From assembly GCA_902806085.1 (NCBI GenBank), contig CADCVH010000073.1, positions 1-64,000 on the forward strand: 64,000 nucleotides of DNA, read 5' to 3'. How positions within the stretch are numbered: the first letter of the stretch is position 1; every line of letters begins with the position of its first letter. Source of the stretch: an uncultured Rubrobacteraceae bacterium. Its GTDB lineage: Bacteria > Actinomycetota > Rubrobacteria > Rubrobacterales > Rubrobacteraceae. The notes below the pieces were generated by a model, which worked only from the letters and a program-made list of their open reading frames with translations, was not told where the DNA came from and ran no database searches. Below are positions 9,962-20,801 of this stretch, in pieces. The position numbers and the translations under genes were made by a program.

Positions 9962-10005
9962 CCCGATCCCCCTGCTCTGTCCTGGACCAACCCTGCGCCG
10001 CTATT

Positions 10006-10823
10006 CTAGACGGACCGAAGCCCCCCCGGACCCCACCCCCTCCGCACGGGCTCGATGGCGATCGCCTCCCGCGCGTCGAGGTCGAACTCGACGAGGGCGC
10101 CGTTGAGGACCACGGGCCCTCGGGTCTCCACAGGGATGCCGCCCTGTCTATTCCAGCCGTCCTCCGTCAACAGGGCGAGAAAGCCGTCTTTGTCGAACCC
10201 GATGACGCTATCGGAGCAACCGGTCATGCCGACGTCGGAGGCGTAGGCGGTGCCGCCCGGCAGGACCTGCGCGTCGGCCGTCGGGACGTGGGTGTGGGTC
10301 CCGAGAACGGCCTGGGCCCTGCCCGCCAGGTGGTACCCGAGCGCCTGCTTCTCCCCCGTCGCCTCCGCGTGCGAATCGACCAGGACGAGATCCGTCCGAT
10401 CCTCGAGGTCCGTCAAGGCCCCGTCCGCCGCCTCGAAGGCCGACGTTTTCGTCCTGTCTATAAACACCTTCCCGAGCACGTTGACGATCCCAACCCTCAC
10501 GCCGCCCGCCTCGAACGCGCCCCACCCCCGGCCCGGGTGGCGGCCGTCGAAGTTGGCGGGCCGTATCACCCTCTCCTCGTTCTCGAGAAACCCCTCGTGC
10601 CCTTTCGCGTCGAAGGCGTGGTTGCCTAAAGTGAGGAAGTCCGCGACCTCCAGCAGGGCCGCCCCGCTCTCGGCGGAGACCCCGCGCCCGGTGGGCGCCG
10701 AGTTCTCGGCGTTGGCGACGACGGCATCCAGCCCCAGCTCCTCGCGCAGTTTCGGGACGAGGTCCAGGGCCGCCGCGCACCCGGACGGGCCAACCACGTC
10801 CCCGACAAAGAGCAGCCGGAAGG

Positions 10824-10827
<4 letters not shown>
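10006..10827 (-). CDS. YmdB-family metallophosphoesterase
   Basis: FRLLFVGDVVG, NAENSAPTGRGV, LGNHAFD, DSHAEATGEKQALG, LGTHTHVPTAD. Confidence 0.9.
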
Positions 10828-12334
<1,507 letters not shown>

Positions 12335-12338
<4 letters not shown>

Positions 12339-12727
12339 CGCTCCTTGCGCACGACGCAGACGGCGACGGCGGAGAGCTCGGAGTGGGTGATGGAGAGGTG
12401 GAGGTCCTCTTCGCGGATGCCGACCATGTCGGCGAAGCGTTGGATCTTGCGCCCCGTGATGCGGATCGTCGGGGCCTGGCGGGGCTTGCGGACGACCTCG
12501 ACGCCGTTCCACTGGATCAGGCCGCAACCCAAAGCCTTGGTGACGGCCTCTTTGGCCGCCCAGCGCCCGGCGTAGTGGCGGTCGAAGAAGCGGAACTTCT
12601 CGCAGTAGGCGATCTCGTCCGGCGTGAAGAGGCGCTGGCGTATCCTCGGCGTGCGTTCGAGGGCGAACCTCATCCGCTCGACGTCCACCACGTCCACCCC
12701 GACACCCGGTACCACGAATCCATCCAT
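12335..12727 (-). CDS. acpS: Holo-[acyl-carrier-protein] synthase
   Basis: GVGVDVVDVERM, RWAAKEAVTKALG. Confidence 0.95.
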
Positions 12728-12795
12728 ACGCCCTATGTTACGCGAGATCCGTCGCCGGTAAAAGGACTACCGGTAAAAGGACTATAGTAGGAAGC

Positions 12796-13674
12796 ATGAG
12801 AGTCAACCCCGACGCGGTCATTATCGGGAACCCCAACTCCGGGCGCGCCGGCGACCAGGATTACCTGGAGAGCCACGCGGAGATCCTGCGCTCCGGGGGC
12901 CTCTGCGTGGAGGTCCTGAACACGGAGCGCCCGGACCACGCCACGGAGCTCGCGGCGGCGGCCGGCGACCGCCTGGTCGTGGCGGCCGGCGGCGACGGCA
13001 CGGTAAACGAGGTGGTAAACGGCCTCTCGCCGGGGGCCACCCTCGGCATCCTCCCCTTCGGCACGGCGAACGTGCTCGCGCGGGAGCTCGGCCTGCCGCT
13101 CGACGCGCAGGAGGCCTGCGGGCGCATCCTGAACGGGGAGGAGACGCGGGTGGACCTGGGCGTCGCCACGGACTCGGGGGGCGTCGAGCGGCGCTTCGCC
13201 TGCATGGCCGGGGTGGGCTTCGACGCGAAGGTCGTCGGCGAGGTCTCCCCGCGCCAGAAGCGCTACCTGAGGGGCCTGGCCTTCCAGGTTACGGCCTTCA
13301 GGGTCCTCTTCGGGAACACGTTTCCGCCCGTGGAGATCACGGCCGGCGACGAGGTCCACGTCGTGCGGTCCGCCATCGTCGCGAACGGCCACTACTACGG
13401 CGGGGACTACCGGGTCTCCGGGCCGGGCCTCCTCACCAGCGGCAAGCTGGAGACCGTCCTCATGGAGCGCGTGGGCTCGCTCCTGCGGCCCGACGTCTTC
13501 TGGGGCATCATCTTCCGCAGGCCCCTCAACTCCAAGATGAAGTCTTTCACGGCGAGGGAGGTACGCGCGGAGTCCGCCGGCGCCCAGGTCCCCGTCCAGA
13601 TCGACGGCGAACTCTGGGGCTACCTCCCCATGTCTTTCCGCGTCGAGCCGGCCGCCCTGAAGGTGGTGTGTTGA
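12796..13674 (+). CDS. Diacylglycerol/lipid kinase family protein
   Basis: IIGNPNSGRAG, AAGGDGTVNEVVNGL, LPFGTANVLARELGLP. Confidence 0.95.
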   Translation: MRVNPDAVIIGNPNSGRAGDQDYLESHAEILRSGGLCVEVLNTERPDHATELAAAAGDRLVVAAGGDGTVNEVVNGLSPGATLGILPFGTANVLARELGLPLDAQEACGRILNGEETRVDLGVATDSGGVERRFACMAGVGFDAKVVGEVSPRQKRYLRGLAFQVTAFRVLFGNTFPPVEITAGDEVHVVRSAIVANGHYYGGDYRVSGPGLLTSGKLETVLMERVGSLLRPDVFWGIIFRRPLNSKMKSFTAREVRAESAGAQVPVQIDGELWGYLPMSFRVEPAALKVVC

Positions 13675-13835
13675 AGGGTGGGTATCAGGCTCCGGGTTTA
13701 GAGGTCTCTCTGATGCCCGGAATCTGAGGCCTATTCCGGGGTCCGTCGATACGCAATGCGCCGTGAGCCCGGTCCATTCAACGGCGACCGAAGTGGTACG
13801 TCAGGGTCGTCGGTGGTTCCCGGGGGTCTCCGGAG

Positions 13836-14190
13836 CTAGCGGCGGTCTTGCAGGACCAGACGCAGGCCGAGGCAGATCAGGACACCTCCGCGGTGAGCCA
13901 GCCCTGGCCGTCCGCGAACTTCTGGCGGGTTCTCAACCACGATCCGAGGGTTCCGGAGAACAGCGCCTGCGCGCTTAATATCGTCAGGGGAGCAGCGAGA
14001 AGACCAGCCCGTAAACGAGCGCTTGGAGGGTCGTGCCTATCGCCGGGTCCGCGAACTGCGTCAGGTACGCAAGGGATAACACGGCGATCTTGGGGTTCAG
14101 GAGGCTGGAGGCCACGGCCCGGGCAAAAACCTTTCGGAGCGCGATCGGGGCCCCTCCCCCCGCGTCCCGGGCGCAACTCGTCGTGGCTTC
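13836..14190 (-). pseudogene. LysE/RhtB-family exporter relic (N-terminus lost, at least two frameshifts)
   Basis: Minus-strand pieces in successive frames: ARDAGGGAPIALRKVFARAVASSLLNPKIAVLSLAYLTQFADPAIGTTLQALVYGLVFSLLP / LTILSAQALFSGTLGSWLRTRQKFADGQG / LAHRGGVLICLGLRLVLQDRR*. Confidence 0.7.
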
Positions 14191-14200
14191 GACGCAGGAT

Positions 14201-14233
14201 CTTAACGGGTCCTTGACGCACTCTTAACGGGCG
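14201..14233 (+). promoter_or_regulatory. 11-bp direct-repeat array A
   Basis: CTTAACGGGTC|CTTGACGCACT|CTTAACGGGCG, exact 11-bp spacing. Confidence 0.7.
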
Positions 14234-14333
14234 CAGGGCCTTCGGCGGTCCGCCCCGTGTTAGGGTCTTTTGTAATGCGGACAGCGGCAACGACCAGGCC
14301 CGGCCGTCATCCTGACCCGGATTCGAGGGCCGG

Positions 14334-15377
14334 ATGACGAGGGGGAATCTGTCCGACCGCGGGCTTCTGCGGGCCGTGCTGGTCGCCTTCGCGTTGCTGG
14401 CGGTCTGGCGCTTCGCGGCGGCGGTGGCCACGGTCGCGCTCTTGCTCGCGACGGCGCTTCTTTTGGCCGTGGCGCTCTCGGCGCCGGTCGAGGCGCTACA
14501 CCGCAGGAAGGTGCCGAGACCGGCCGCCGTGGCGGCCATAGTCGTGGTCGTCCTGGCCATCCTGGGGGTCGTCGGCTACCTGCTGCTGCCGACCCTCGTC
14601 CGAGAAGTGGCGCTGCTCGCGTCCTCGTTGCCGGATGCCGTACAGCAGCTCGTCGAGCGGGTGAGGGAGCTGGCGAACAGGTTGGGGGTCAAGATCGGCG
14701 GCGGGAGCGGCGGCGGGATCTCGCCGCGCACCCTGGCGAACGCCGCGCGCAGGGTCCTCGGCGGCCTACTCGGCCTCTTCGGCGGGCTGGCGTCCCTCTT
14801 TACAGCGCTGCTCGTGCTGCTCTTCGTCCCCCTGTACCTCACGGCGATGCCGGAACCGGTGTCGGACTGGGTGGTGAGGCTGTTCCCGCCGGAGAAGAGG
14901 GCGAAGGCGCGGGAGACGCTTTCCGAGTCCCGCACGAGCCTGCTCGGCTGGCTGCAGGGACGCCTGTTCTCGATGGTCGTGGTCGGGGTCCTCGCCACCG
15001 TCGCCCTTTACTTTATAGGCGTGCCGGGCGCCCTCTTTCTCGGCGTGTTCTCGGGGCTCGTCGCCTTCGTGCCCATAATCGGCTCCGTGGCGGGGGCTAT
15101 ACCGCCCCTGATCCTCGCGTTCGCCGGCAACCCGTGGGACGTCTTGTGGGTCCTGCTGGCCTACCTGGCGATCCAGCAGGTAGAGAGCAACCTGCTCACA
15201 CCCATCGTGATGCAGAAGGCCGTCTCCCTGCACCCGGTCGTCGTCATAGCCTCCGTCACGGTGGCGGGTGCGGCCTTCGGCGTCCTGGGCGCCCTGCTCG
15301 CCGTCCCGGCCACGGTCGTGGCCGGCATCCTGATCCAGAAACTGTGGTTCGAACGCCTGGAAGGTTCCTCCGGATAA
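14334..15377 (+). CDS. AI-2E/PerM-family membrane transporter
   Basis: Multi-TM; LFLGVFSGLVAFVPIIGSVAGAIPPLIL, QQVESNLLTPIVMQKAVSLHPVVVI. Confidence 0.93.
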   Translation: MTRGNLSDRGLLRAVLVAFALLAVWRFAAAVATVALLLATALLLAVALSAPVEALHRRKVPRPAAVAAIVVVVLAILGVVGYLLLPTLVREVALLASSLPDAVQQLVERVRELANRLGVKIGGGSGGGISPRTLANAARRVLGGLLGLFGGLASLFTALLVLLFVPLYLTAMPEPVSDWVVRLFPPEKRAKARETLSESRTSLLGWLQGRLFSMVVVGVLATVALYFIGVPGALFLGVFSGLVAFVPIIGSVAGAIPPLILAFAGNPWDVLWVLLAYLAIQQVESNLLTPIVMQKAVSLHPVVVIASVTVAGAAFGVLGALLAVPATVVAGILIQKLWFERLEGSSG

Positions 15378-15457
15378 AGGGTCTTCCCGAAACGCGGGGG
15401 CGACAAGGCCCGAGGTCGGGACCTCGGCCGATAGCCGACCGCCAAAAGCCGTCCTCC

Positions 15458-16222
15458 TTAGAAGGCCACCAGCAGGACGGCGGCGTAGGCGGCGGCCCCG
15501 AGGGCGAAGGCCCAGAACCGGCTCCCGCGCTCCTCCGGCAACTCCTCCTTGAGGACGTTCATGATCACGCCCCCGGCGAGAAAGGCGAACAGCACCGCCA
15601 GGGCGGCCTCGGAGATCCCCGACAGGAGCCCCACGACCCAGCCCACGAGGATAGCCGCGGCCAGCACCCAGCGCCCGGCCCGGTCGTAGGCCCCCTCGTG
15701 GTCCTCGCGCAGCCCGAAGTCGTTGACCACGAAGTGAACGCCCATCGCGAAAGCGAAGAGGACGAGGCTACCGAAACCCGGCTCCTCCCGGTGGAGCATC
15801 AGGTAGCCGATGAGGGCATTGTAGAGGGCGAACGACCCCGTGTGCAGCCAGAAGACGCCCCTCCCGGTGGCGTCTCCCTTGCCCCTTCGCCGCCTCCCTC
15901 CGCGCGACACCTTCGCGGCCCGTTCGAGCCCGTAGAACGTTGCGAGGCCGACGAGCGCCACGAGGTAGACGTGGTACTCGAGGAACGAGAAGCCCTCCCC
16001 GACGGCCTCGCGCAGGGCCTCCTGCTCCTCGGCGAGGTCCGGCAGGAGGTGGACGAAGACGTAGGCCGCGGAGACGCCGCCGGCCGCGGAGAGCCAGCGG
16101 CTGCGCGGCGAGGCGCTCGGGAAGCGCATCCTCCCGGAGAACAGGTGCACCAGGGCCAACCCGGCCGTCAAGAGCAAGGAGAGGAACACCAGCGTCGCAC
16201 CCGGGCCCACCCCGAGGGTCAT
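15458..16222 (-). CDS. Conserved multi-TM membrane protein
   Basis: Several TM segments, VFVHLLPDLAEEQE. Confidence 0.75.
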   Translation of the reverse strand: MTLGVGPGATLVFLSLLLTAGLALVHLFSGRMRFPSASPRSRWLSAAGGVSAAYVFVHLLPDLAEEQEALREAVGEGFSFLEYHVYLVALVGLATFYGLERAAKVSRGGRRRRGKGDATGRGVFWLHTGSFALYNALIGYLMLHREEPGFGSLVLFAFAMGVHFVVNDFGLREDHEGAYDRAGRWVLAAAILVGWVVGLLSGISEAALAVLFAFLAGGVIMNVLKEELPEERGSRFWAFALGAAAYAAVLLVAF

Positions 16223-16257
16223 CCTTCGGCGGAGAGCTTCGTGGTCACGCCGTGGGA

Positions 16258-16316
16258 CCGTCCGTTCGGGACCCCGCCCGGCACGGGGTTCGGGCGGGGT
16301 CCCGCGGTACGGACGG
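16258..16316. terminator. Very long GC hairpin (8-bp outer + 14-bp inner stem)
   Basis: CCGTCCGT-t-CGGGACCCCGCCCG-GCACGGGGTT-CGGGCGGGGTCCCG-cggt-ACGGACGG; no T-tract. Confidence 0.6.
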
Positions 16317-16453
16317 GCCTGCCCCGGGTGCTTGGTGAGATCTCCACTTGTTGCGTCCTCACTCTCTTGCCGCCACGCTGCGGCATCCTACCCGGCACCG
16401 GGGGTCCACATCCCGGGCGAACCGGCGGGGAAGGCCCCTGCGGACGGTCGTCC

Positions 16454-17803
16454 CTAGGCCTGGTCCACGATCTCCTGCAGCTCCCTGTCCAGCGTGTTGG
16501 CGGCCTCCTCCGGCGACTTCTCGCCCTTGACGCAGGCGTTGAACTGCTCGGCCATCACGAGCGACATGTCCGAGTAGTAGGGGGACAGGGGCCGCGGGCG
16601 GGCGTTCTTTATGGCGCTCTCGCCCAGGGCGATAACCGGAACCCCCTCGACTATCTCCTCGTCGTCGTAGAGGGCTTCGAGCGTCGGCAAGAACGAGCCG
16701 TTCAGCGCCCGGAACTTCTGCTGCTCGGGGGCGATGGCGAACCTCACGAACTCGTAGGCCGCGTCCTTCTCCTCCTCGGATGAGGCGTCGTTCAGGTAGA
16801 AGTTCCAGCCGCCCAGGCCGCTGAAGCTTTGCCGCCCACCACCGGCCACCGGCAACGGGGCGACCCCGATCTGGCCGGGTTCGATGTTCGACTGCCCCTC
16901 CTCGGAGGCAAGCGCGTACATGTAGGGCCAGTTGCGGCAGAAGACCGCCCGGCCGTTCAGGAAGGCGGCCTGGCACTCCTGCTCGGCGTAGGTGGAGACC
17001 GCCCGGGGCGCCACGCCGCTCTCGACCATGCCCCGCTCGATGCTCAGGCCTTCCACGGCGCGCGGGTCGTCAACGACCACCCTCTCGGGGTCGTCCCGGT
17101 CCACGACGTCGCCGCCGGCGGTCCAGATGTACTCCAGGCCGTTGACGGTGCCGCCCTCGTACTCCGCGGCCTGGAACACGAAACCGTCCTCGGCGTCGGA
17201 CTCCCGGGTAACCCTGGTCGCCTGCTCCTCGAGCTCCTCCCAAGTCTCCGGGGGCTCCGAGAAACCGGACTCCTCGAGCAGGTCCCTGCGGTAGTAGAGC
17301 ATCCCGGCGTCCGTGAACCACGGTACGCCGTAGACCCCGTCCTCGTAGGTGCAGGACTCGACCGGAGCCGGCAGGAAGGCCCGGCGTTCTTTTTCGGTGA
17401 AGCGGTCGGAGAGGTCTTCGATCCAGCCGTTCGCCGCGAACTGCGCCGGCCAGACGACGTCGCCCCCGATCAGGTCTATCTCCCCGCCGCCGGCCTGGAA
17501 CTCCGTCTTCACCTGGTTGAAGTATTGGCCGGTGTCGGCGGCCATCACGCGGTACTTCGCCCTGTAGCGGCCTTCGAACTCTTCGTTGAACCGGCGGACT
17601 ATCTCCTCGAGGCTGCCGGAGTTGTCGGGCCCGAAGGAGAAGGTGAACTCGGTGACCCCCGACCCTCCCTGGCTTCCTCCGCCGCACCCCGCCGCCCCGA
17701 GCAAGGCCGCCCCCGCCAGGGCCGAACCCCCGACCTTCAAGAAGCTTCTTCTGCTCAGCCCCCTGCCTCCGGGTACCTGACGTTGCAAGTTTGCCTGCCG
17801 CAT
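16454..17803 (-). CDS. Extracellular solute-binding protein family 1 (Tat-type lipoprotein)
   Basis: LSRRSFLKVGGSALAGAALLGAAGCGGG; carbohydrate/G3P-type SBP body. Confidence 0.92.
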   Translation of the reverse strand: MRQANLQRQVPGGRGLSRRSFLKVGGSALAGAALLGAAGCGGGSQGGSGVTEFTFSFGPDNSGSLEEIVRRFNEEFEGRYRAKYRVMAADTGQYFNQVKTEFQAGGGEIDLIGGDVVWPAQFAANGWIEDLSDRFTEKERRAFLPAPVESCTYEDGVYGVPWFTDAGMLYYRRDLLEESGFSEPPETWEELEEQATRVTRESDAEDGFVFQAAEYEGGTVNGLEYIWTAGGDVVDRDDPERVVVDDPRAVEGLSIERGMVESGVAPRAVSTYAEQECQAAFLNGRAVFCRNWPYMYALASEEGQSNIEPGQIGVAPLPVAGGGRQSFSGLGGWNFYLNDASSEEEKDAAYEFVRFAIAPEQQKFRALNGSFLPTLEALYDDEEIVEGVPVIALGESAIKNARPRPLSPYYSDMSLVMAEQFNACVKGEKSPEEAANTLDRELQEIVDQA

Positions 17804-17867
17804 GCCGCTCCTCTCCGCGCGCTCGTTACGTCTCCTTCCCGATGTTAGGCGCCGAAAGGGTGGCTAC

Positions 17868-17917
17868 CGTTAGCGACGGTAAGGCCCGCGTAAAGAAACC
17901 GTAAGCGCCCGGCAAAG
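17868..17917 (-). promoter_or_regulatory. ~11-bp direct-repeat array B
   Basis: Minus strand CTTTGCCGGGCG CTTACGGTTT CTTTACGCGGGC CTTACCGTCG CTAACG; TAACAT -10-like at 17847..17842. Confidence 0.6.
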
Positions 17918-17985
17918 ACCGTCCCGGCAAAGACCGTCCCGGCAAAGACCGTCCCGGCAAAGACCGTCCCGGCATAGGCCGTTCC
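17911..17985. repeat. 15-bp tandem repeat (GGCAAAGACCGTCCC), 4 perfect + 1 degenerate copy
   Basis: Direct reading. Confidence 0.97.
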
Positions 17986-17994
17986 GGCCGGGGC

Positions 17995-19095
17995 CTACTC
18001 GACGAAGACCTCCACCTCCGTACCGGCCAGGGGGCCGTCGGGCGAGCCCCGGCCGCCCACGCGCAGCGTCGCCAACCCTTCGTGACCCGAAAACCCCAGC
18101 GTGGTCCCGAAGGGTTCCCAAGCAGCCGCGCCCCGGCCGCCCGCGCGAACCGTCTTCGACGCTATGATCTCCCGCTCCCGGTCGAGCAGGGAGACCGTCA
18201 CACCCTTCCCGGAGTGGCGCGAGTACCCCCGCACGTTGAGGGGGCTTCCTACCTCTTCCGCCTCCCGGGGTTGCAGCACGACGGACCTAGCGCCCGTCGT
18301 CGGCGGAAGGTCGAGCTCCTCGCGCACGCCGCGGAAGTCCAGGGCGAGCCGCCCTGACCCGGGAAGCTCCGTCACCCGGTAGAGGAACGCGTGCAGGGCA
18401 AAGACGTCCGCGGAGATCCCGCCATCCGGGTTGCGGACCACGTAGAGCTCGCCCAGCACGGAGCCGACGAAGTCTTCGTCCGTGATCTCCGTCGAGGCGA
18501 CGCCAGGAAAGCGAAGGCGGACGTAGCCCCCTTCCGCGGGGCTTTCGACGGACCAACGGGGGACGCCGGCGGGGACGCCGGCGGGCCCGCCGTCCCGGCC
18601 GAAGTCCATGAGCAGGCGCTCGTAACCGTCGAAGATCCGGAACCGCACCCCCTCGATCCGGTCCGCCGCCCCGGCCTCGCCGCCCCTGATCTCCCCCGAC
18701 GCGACGAAGCCCGTTTCGCCGCCTTCCGGCCCTGATGCCTCGTCCTCGGTTCCGATCTCCGAGTCTAGGGTGGTTCCGGGCGCTCCCGCCCCGGCGGGAT
18801 CTTCGGCCTGCCCTGTCGGAGCCTCTCCCCTATCGTCGGCGCCGCAGCCCGCCATCGAAACGAGTACGGCCGCGAGCGCGGCCACCGCGATCGTCTCGAA
18901 CCGACGGCCGCCCGATGCGGACGCGATGTTCGTCCGCGATGGTCTTGCGTGGGGTTGGGGGGCTCTCCCGTAACCGGAGGAAGCGGCCTCCGCAGGAGCT
19001 TGGGCCCGACCGGGCCCGGCATGGGCTGCGGGGATGAAGGGGGCGACGTCCGCCGGGGCCACGGGCGGACGTCGTGGCAAGTCCCGAACTTTCAC
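17995..19095 (-). CDS. Lipoprotein with AMIN-like and Gmad2-like (spore-germination Ig-like) domains
   Basis: Lipobox VLVSMAGCGADD; FRIFDGYERLLMDFG; SPLNVRGYSRHSGKGVTVSLLDREREIIASKTVRAGGRGAAAWEPFGTTLGFSGHEG. Start uncertain. Confidence 0.7.
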   Translation of the reverse strand: MKVRDLPRRPPVAPADVAPFIPAAHAGPGRAQAPAEAASSGYGRAPQPHARPSRTNIASASGGRRFETIAVAALAAVLVSMAGCGADDRGEAPTGQAEDPAGAGAPGTTLDSEIGTEDEASGPEGGETGFVASGEIRGGEAGAADRIEGVRFRIFDGYERLLMDFGRDGGPAGVPAGVPRWSVESPAEGGYVRLRFPGVASTEITDEDFVGSVLGELYVVRNPDGGISADVFALHAFLYRVTELPGSGRLALDFRGVREELDLPPTTGARSVVLQPREAEEVGSPLNVRGYSRHSGKGVTVSLLDREREIIASKTVRAGGRGAAAWEPFGTTLGFSGHEGLATLRVGGRGSPDGPLAGTEVEVFVE

Positions 19096-19099
19096 CCGC

Positions 19100-19420
19100 T
19101 CAGTCCTCGGTGAAGCGTTCCGTGGGCATGTTCCGGAACCAGCCGTCGACCACCCGGTCGTAGGCGTCGCCGGGGACCACGCCAGGACCCACGAGCAGGC
19201 CGACGAAGATGGCGACCGTGCAGAGCACCACCGGCAGGGGGCCAAGCCTTCTGGCCCCCAGCACGTAACCCGCGATCCCGAGGAACACGCCCACCGCCCC
19301 CGTCGCTATCGAGACGAACAGCGCTCCTAGTGGGACGCAGAAGACCAGGGCGACGACCGAGAGCACCCGTCCCGCGTTGAGCTTCCACACCTCCTGGTTT
19401 TTCTCGGGGTTCGCGTCCAT
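19100..19420 (-). CDS. Small membrane protein
   Basis: MDANPEKNQEVWKLNAGRVLSVVALVFCVPLGALFV...; TM segments. Confidence 0.7.
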   Translation of the reverse strand: MDANPEKNQEVWKLNAGRVLSVVALVFCVPLGALFVSIATGAVGVFLGIAGYVLGARRLGPLPVVLCTVAIFVGLLVGPGVVPGDAYDRVVDGWFRNMPTERFTED

Positions 19421-19423
19421 GGC

Positions 19424-20542
19424 CTACCTCATCTCCTCTAGCTCGACCGTAAACCCGCGCGCCTCGCCCTCCCCGGCGACGGTCAGCTCCACGGGTTCGC
19501 CGGGGTCGTAGCCGCGCAGGACCGCGAGAAGGTCCCCGGTGCCCGTGACCTTCTCGCCTTCGACGGCGGTCACGACGCCGCCCGGCTCGATGCCGGCGTC
19601 CGAGGCCGGGCCGTCTGGGTCCAAGCCGGTGACTATCGCCCCGGACTCGACGGAGGCGCCGAACCGGCGCGCGGCCTCCGGGGTCAGGTCGGCGAGGGAG
19701 ACGCCCACGTAGGGGTGCTCGGCCCGGCCGTCCTCGATGATCGCGTCCGCAACGTCCCTAGCCGTGGCGGAAGGGATGGCGAAGCCGAGGTTGACCGCCC
19801 CCGTCTGGGCGGGCGGCAGGTAGGCGACGTTGATGCCGACGACGTCGCCGTTTTGGTCCACGAGCGCCCCGCCGGAAGAGCCCGGCGAGATGGCCGCGTC
19901 GGTCTGTATGAGGTCCACCAGGGCGCTCTGCTGGGGCCCGCCGGTGATCTCGGGCGGTATCTCGCGGTTGAGGCCGCTTATGATGCCGGAGGTGACGGTG
20001 GACTGGAAACCCGAGGGGCTGCCGGCGGCCACGGCGAGCTGGCCGACGACGAGGTCCCGGCTGTCGCCGAACTTCGCGGCGGGGAGACCCTCCCGGTCCA
20101 CCTTGACCACGGCTATATCGGTGTACGGGTCGCCGCCGACGACCTCGCCCGTCTCCACCGAGCCGTCGGCGAAGGCGACGTTTACCGTGTCCGCGCCCTC
20201 GACGACGTGGTTGTTGGTGACGACGTAGCCGTCCTCGCGGTAGATCACGCCGCTACCCAACCCCTGCGCCTCCTGGGGCCCGTAAGGCGACGTCTGGATC
20301 GAGGATACGTTGACCTGCACCACGCTCGGCTCGATCTCCCGCGCCACATCGGCCACCGGGGAGACGGCGGCGGCGGGCGCGTTTCGCCCCGCCTTCGCGT
20401 CCTGCCGGGTCCCCGCCTCCTCTCCCTGGGCCCCCGCCTCCTCTCCCCCGCAGCCGGCCGCCAACAAGCCGGCCGCCAGCAAGGCAACGCCGAGCCGTTT
20501 GGGCGGCCGAAGGGTTCTTCTCTTGATGCTGTTATCTGTCAT
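19424..20542 (-). CDS. Trypsin-like serine protease with PDZ domain (HtrA/DegP)
   Basis: GSGVIYREDGYVVTNNHVVEGAD, DIAVVKV, QTDAAISPGSSGGALVDQNGDVVGIN, C-terminal PDZ. Confidence 0.97.
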   Translation of the reverse strand: MTDNSIKRRTLRPPKRLGVALLAAGLLAAGCGGEEAGAQGEEAGTRQDAKAGRNAPAAAVSPVADVAREIEPSVVQVNVSSIQTSPYGPQEAQGLGSGVIYREDGYVVTNNHVVEGADTVNVAFADGSVETGEVVGGDPYTDIAVVKVDREGLPAAKFGDSRDLVVGQLAVAAGSPSGFQSTVTSGIISGLNREIPPEITGGPQQSALVDLIQTDAAISPGSSGGALVDQNGDVVGINVAYLPPAQTGAVNLGFAIPSATARDVADAIIEDGRAEHPYVGVSLADLTPEAARRFGASVESGAIVTGLDPDGPASDAGIEPGGVVTAVEGEKVTGTGDLLAVLRGYDPGEPVELTVAGEGEARGFTVELEEMR

Positions 20543-20581
20543 CTCGCGCTCTCCTTTATGGCTCGAAACTCTGGTCTCGCG

Positions 20582-20788
20582 CTACCGGGCGACCGTGTCG
20601 TCCCGCAGGGCGGGCTCCTTCTCGGGTAGCTCTCCGGCGGTCTCCTCGTCGTCTAGCTCCCCGGGCGACAAGGTGGTCTCCTCGCCCGCGGACGGCGGCT
20701 CGTCCTCCTGGCTCGGGGAGTTCGCGCCCTCGCAGCCCGCGCAGCCCAGGACGAGCGCCACGAGGACGGTGGCGGTCCTCTTTCTCAT
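20582..20788 (-). CDS. Small acidic lipoprotein
   Basis: MRKRTATVLVALVLGCAGCEGANSPSQEDEPPS...; lipobox; SD upstream. Confidence 0.65.
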   Translation of the reverse strand: MRKRTATVLVALVLGCAGCEGANSPSQEDEPPSAGEETTLSPGELDDEETAGELPEKEPALRDDTVAR

Positions 20789-20801
20789 GCTTCCTCCTAA
20801 C

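Noticed and set aside
13877-14560. 227-aa minus ORF as a gene
   Set aside because: Starts antisense to the AI-2E transporter; its 3' part is the wrong frame of the LysE relic for much of its length
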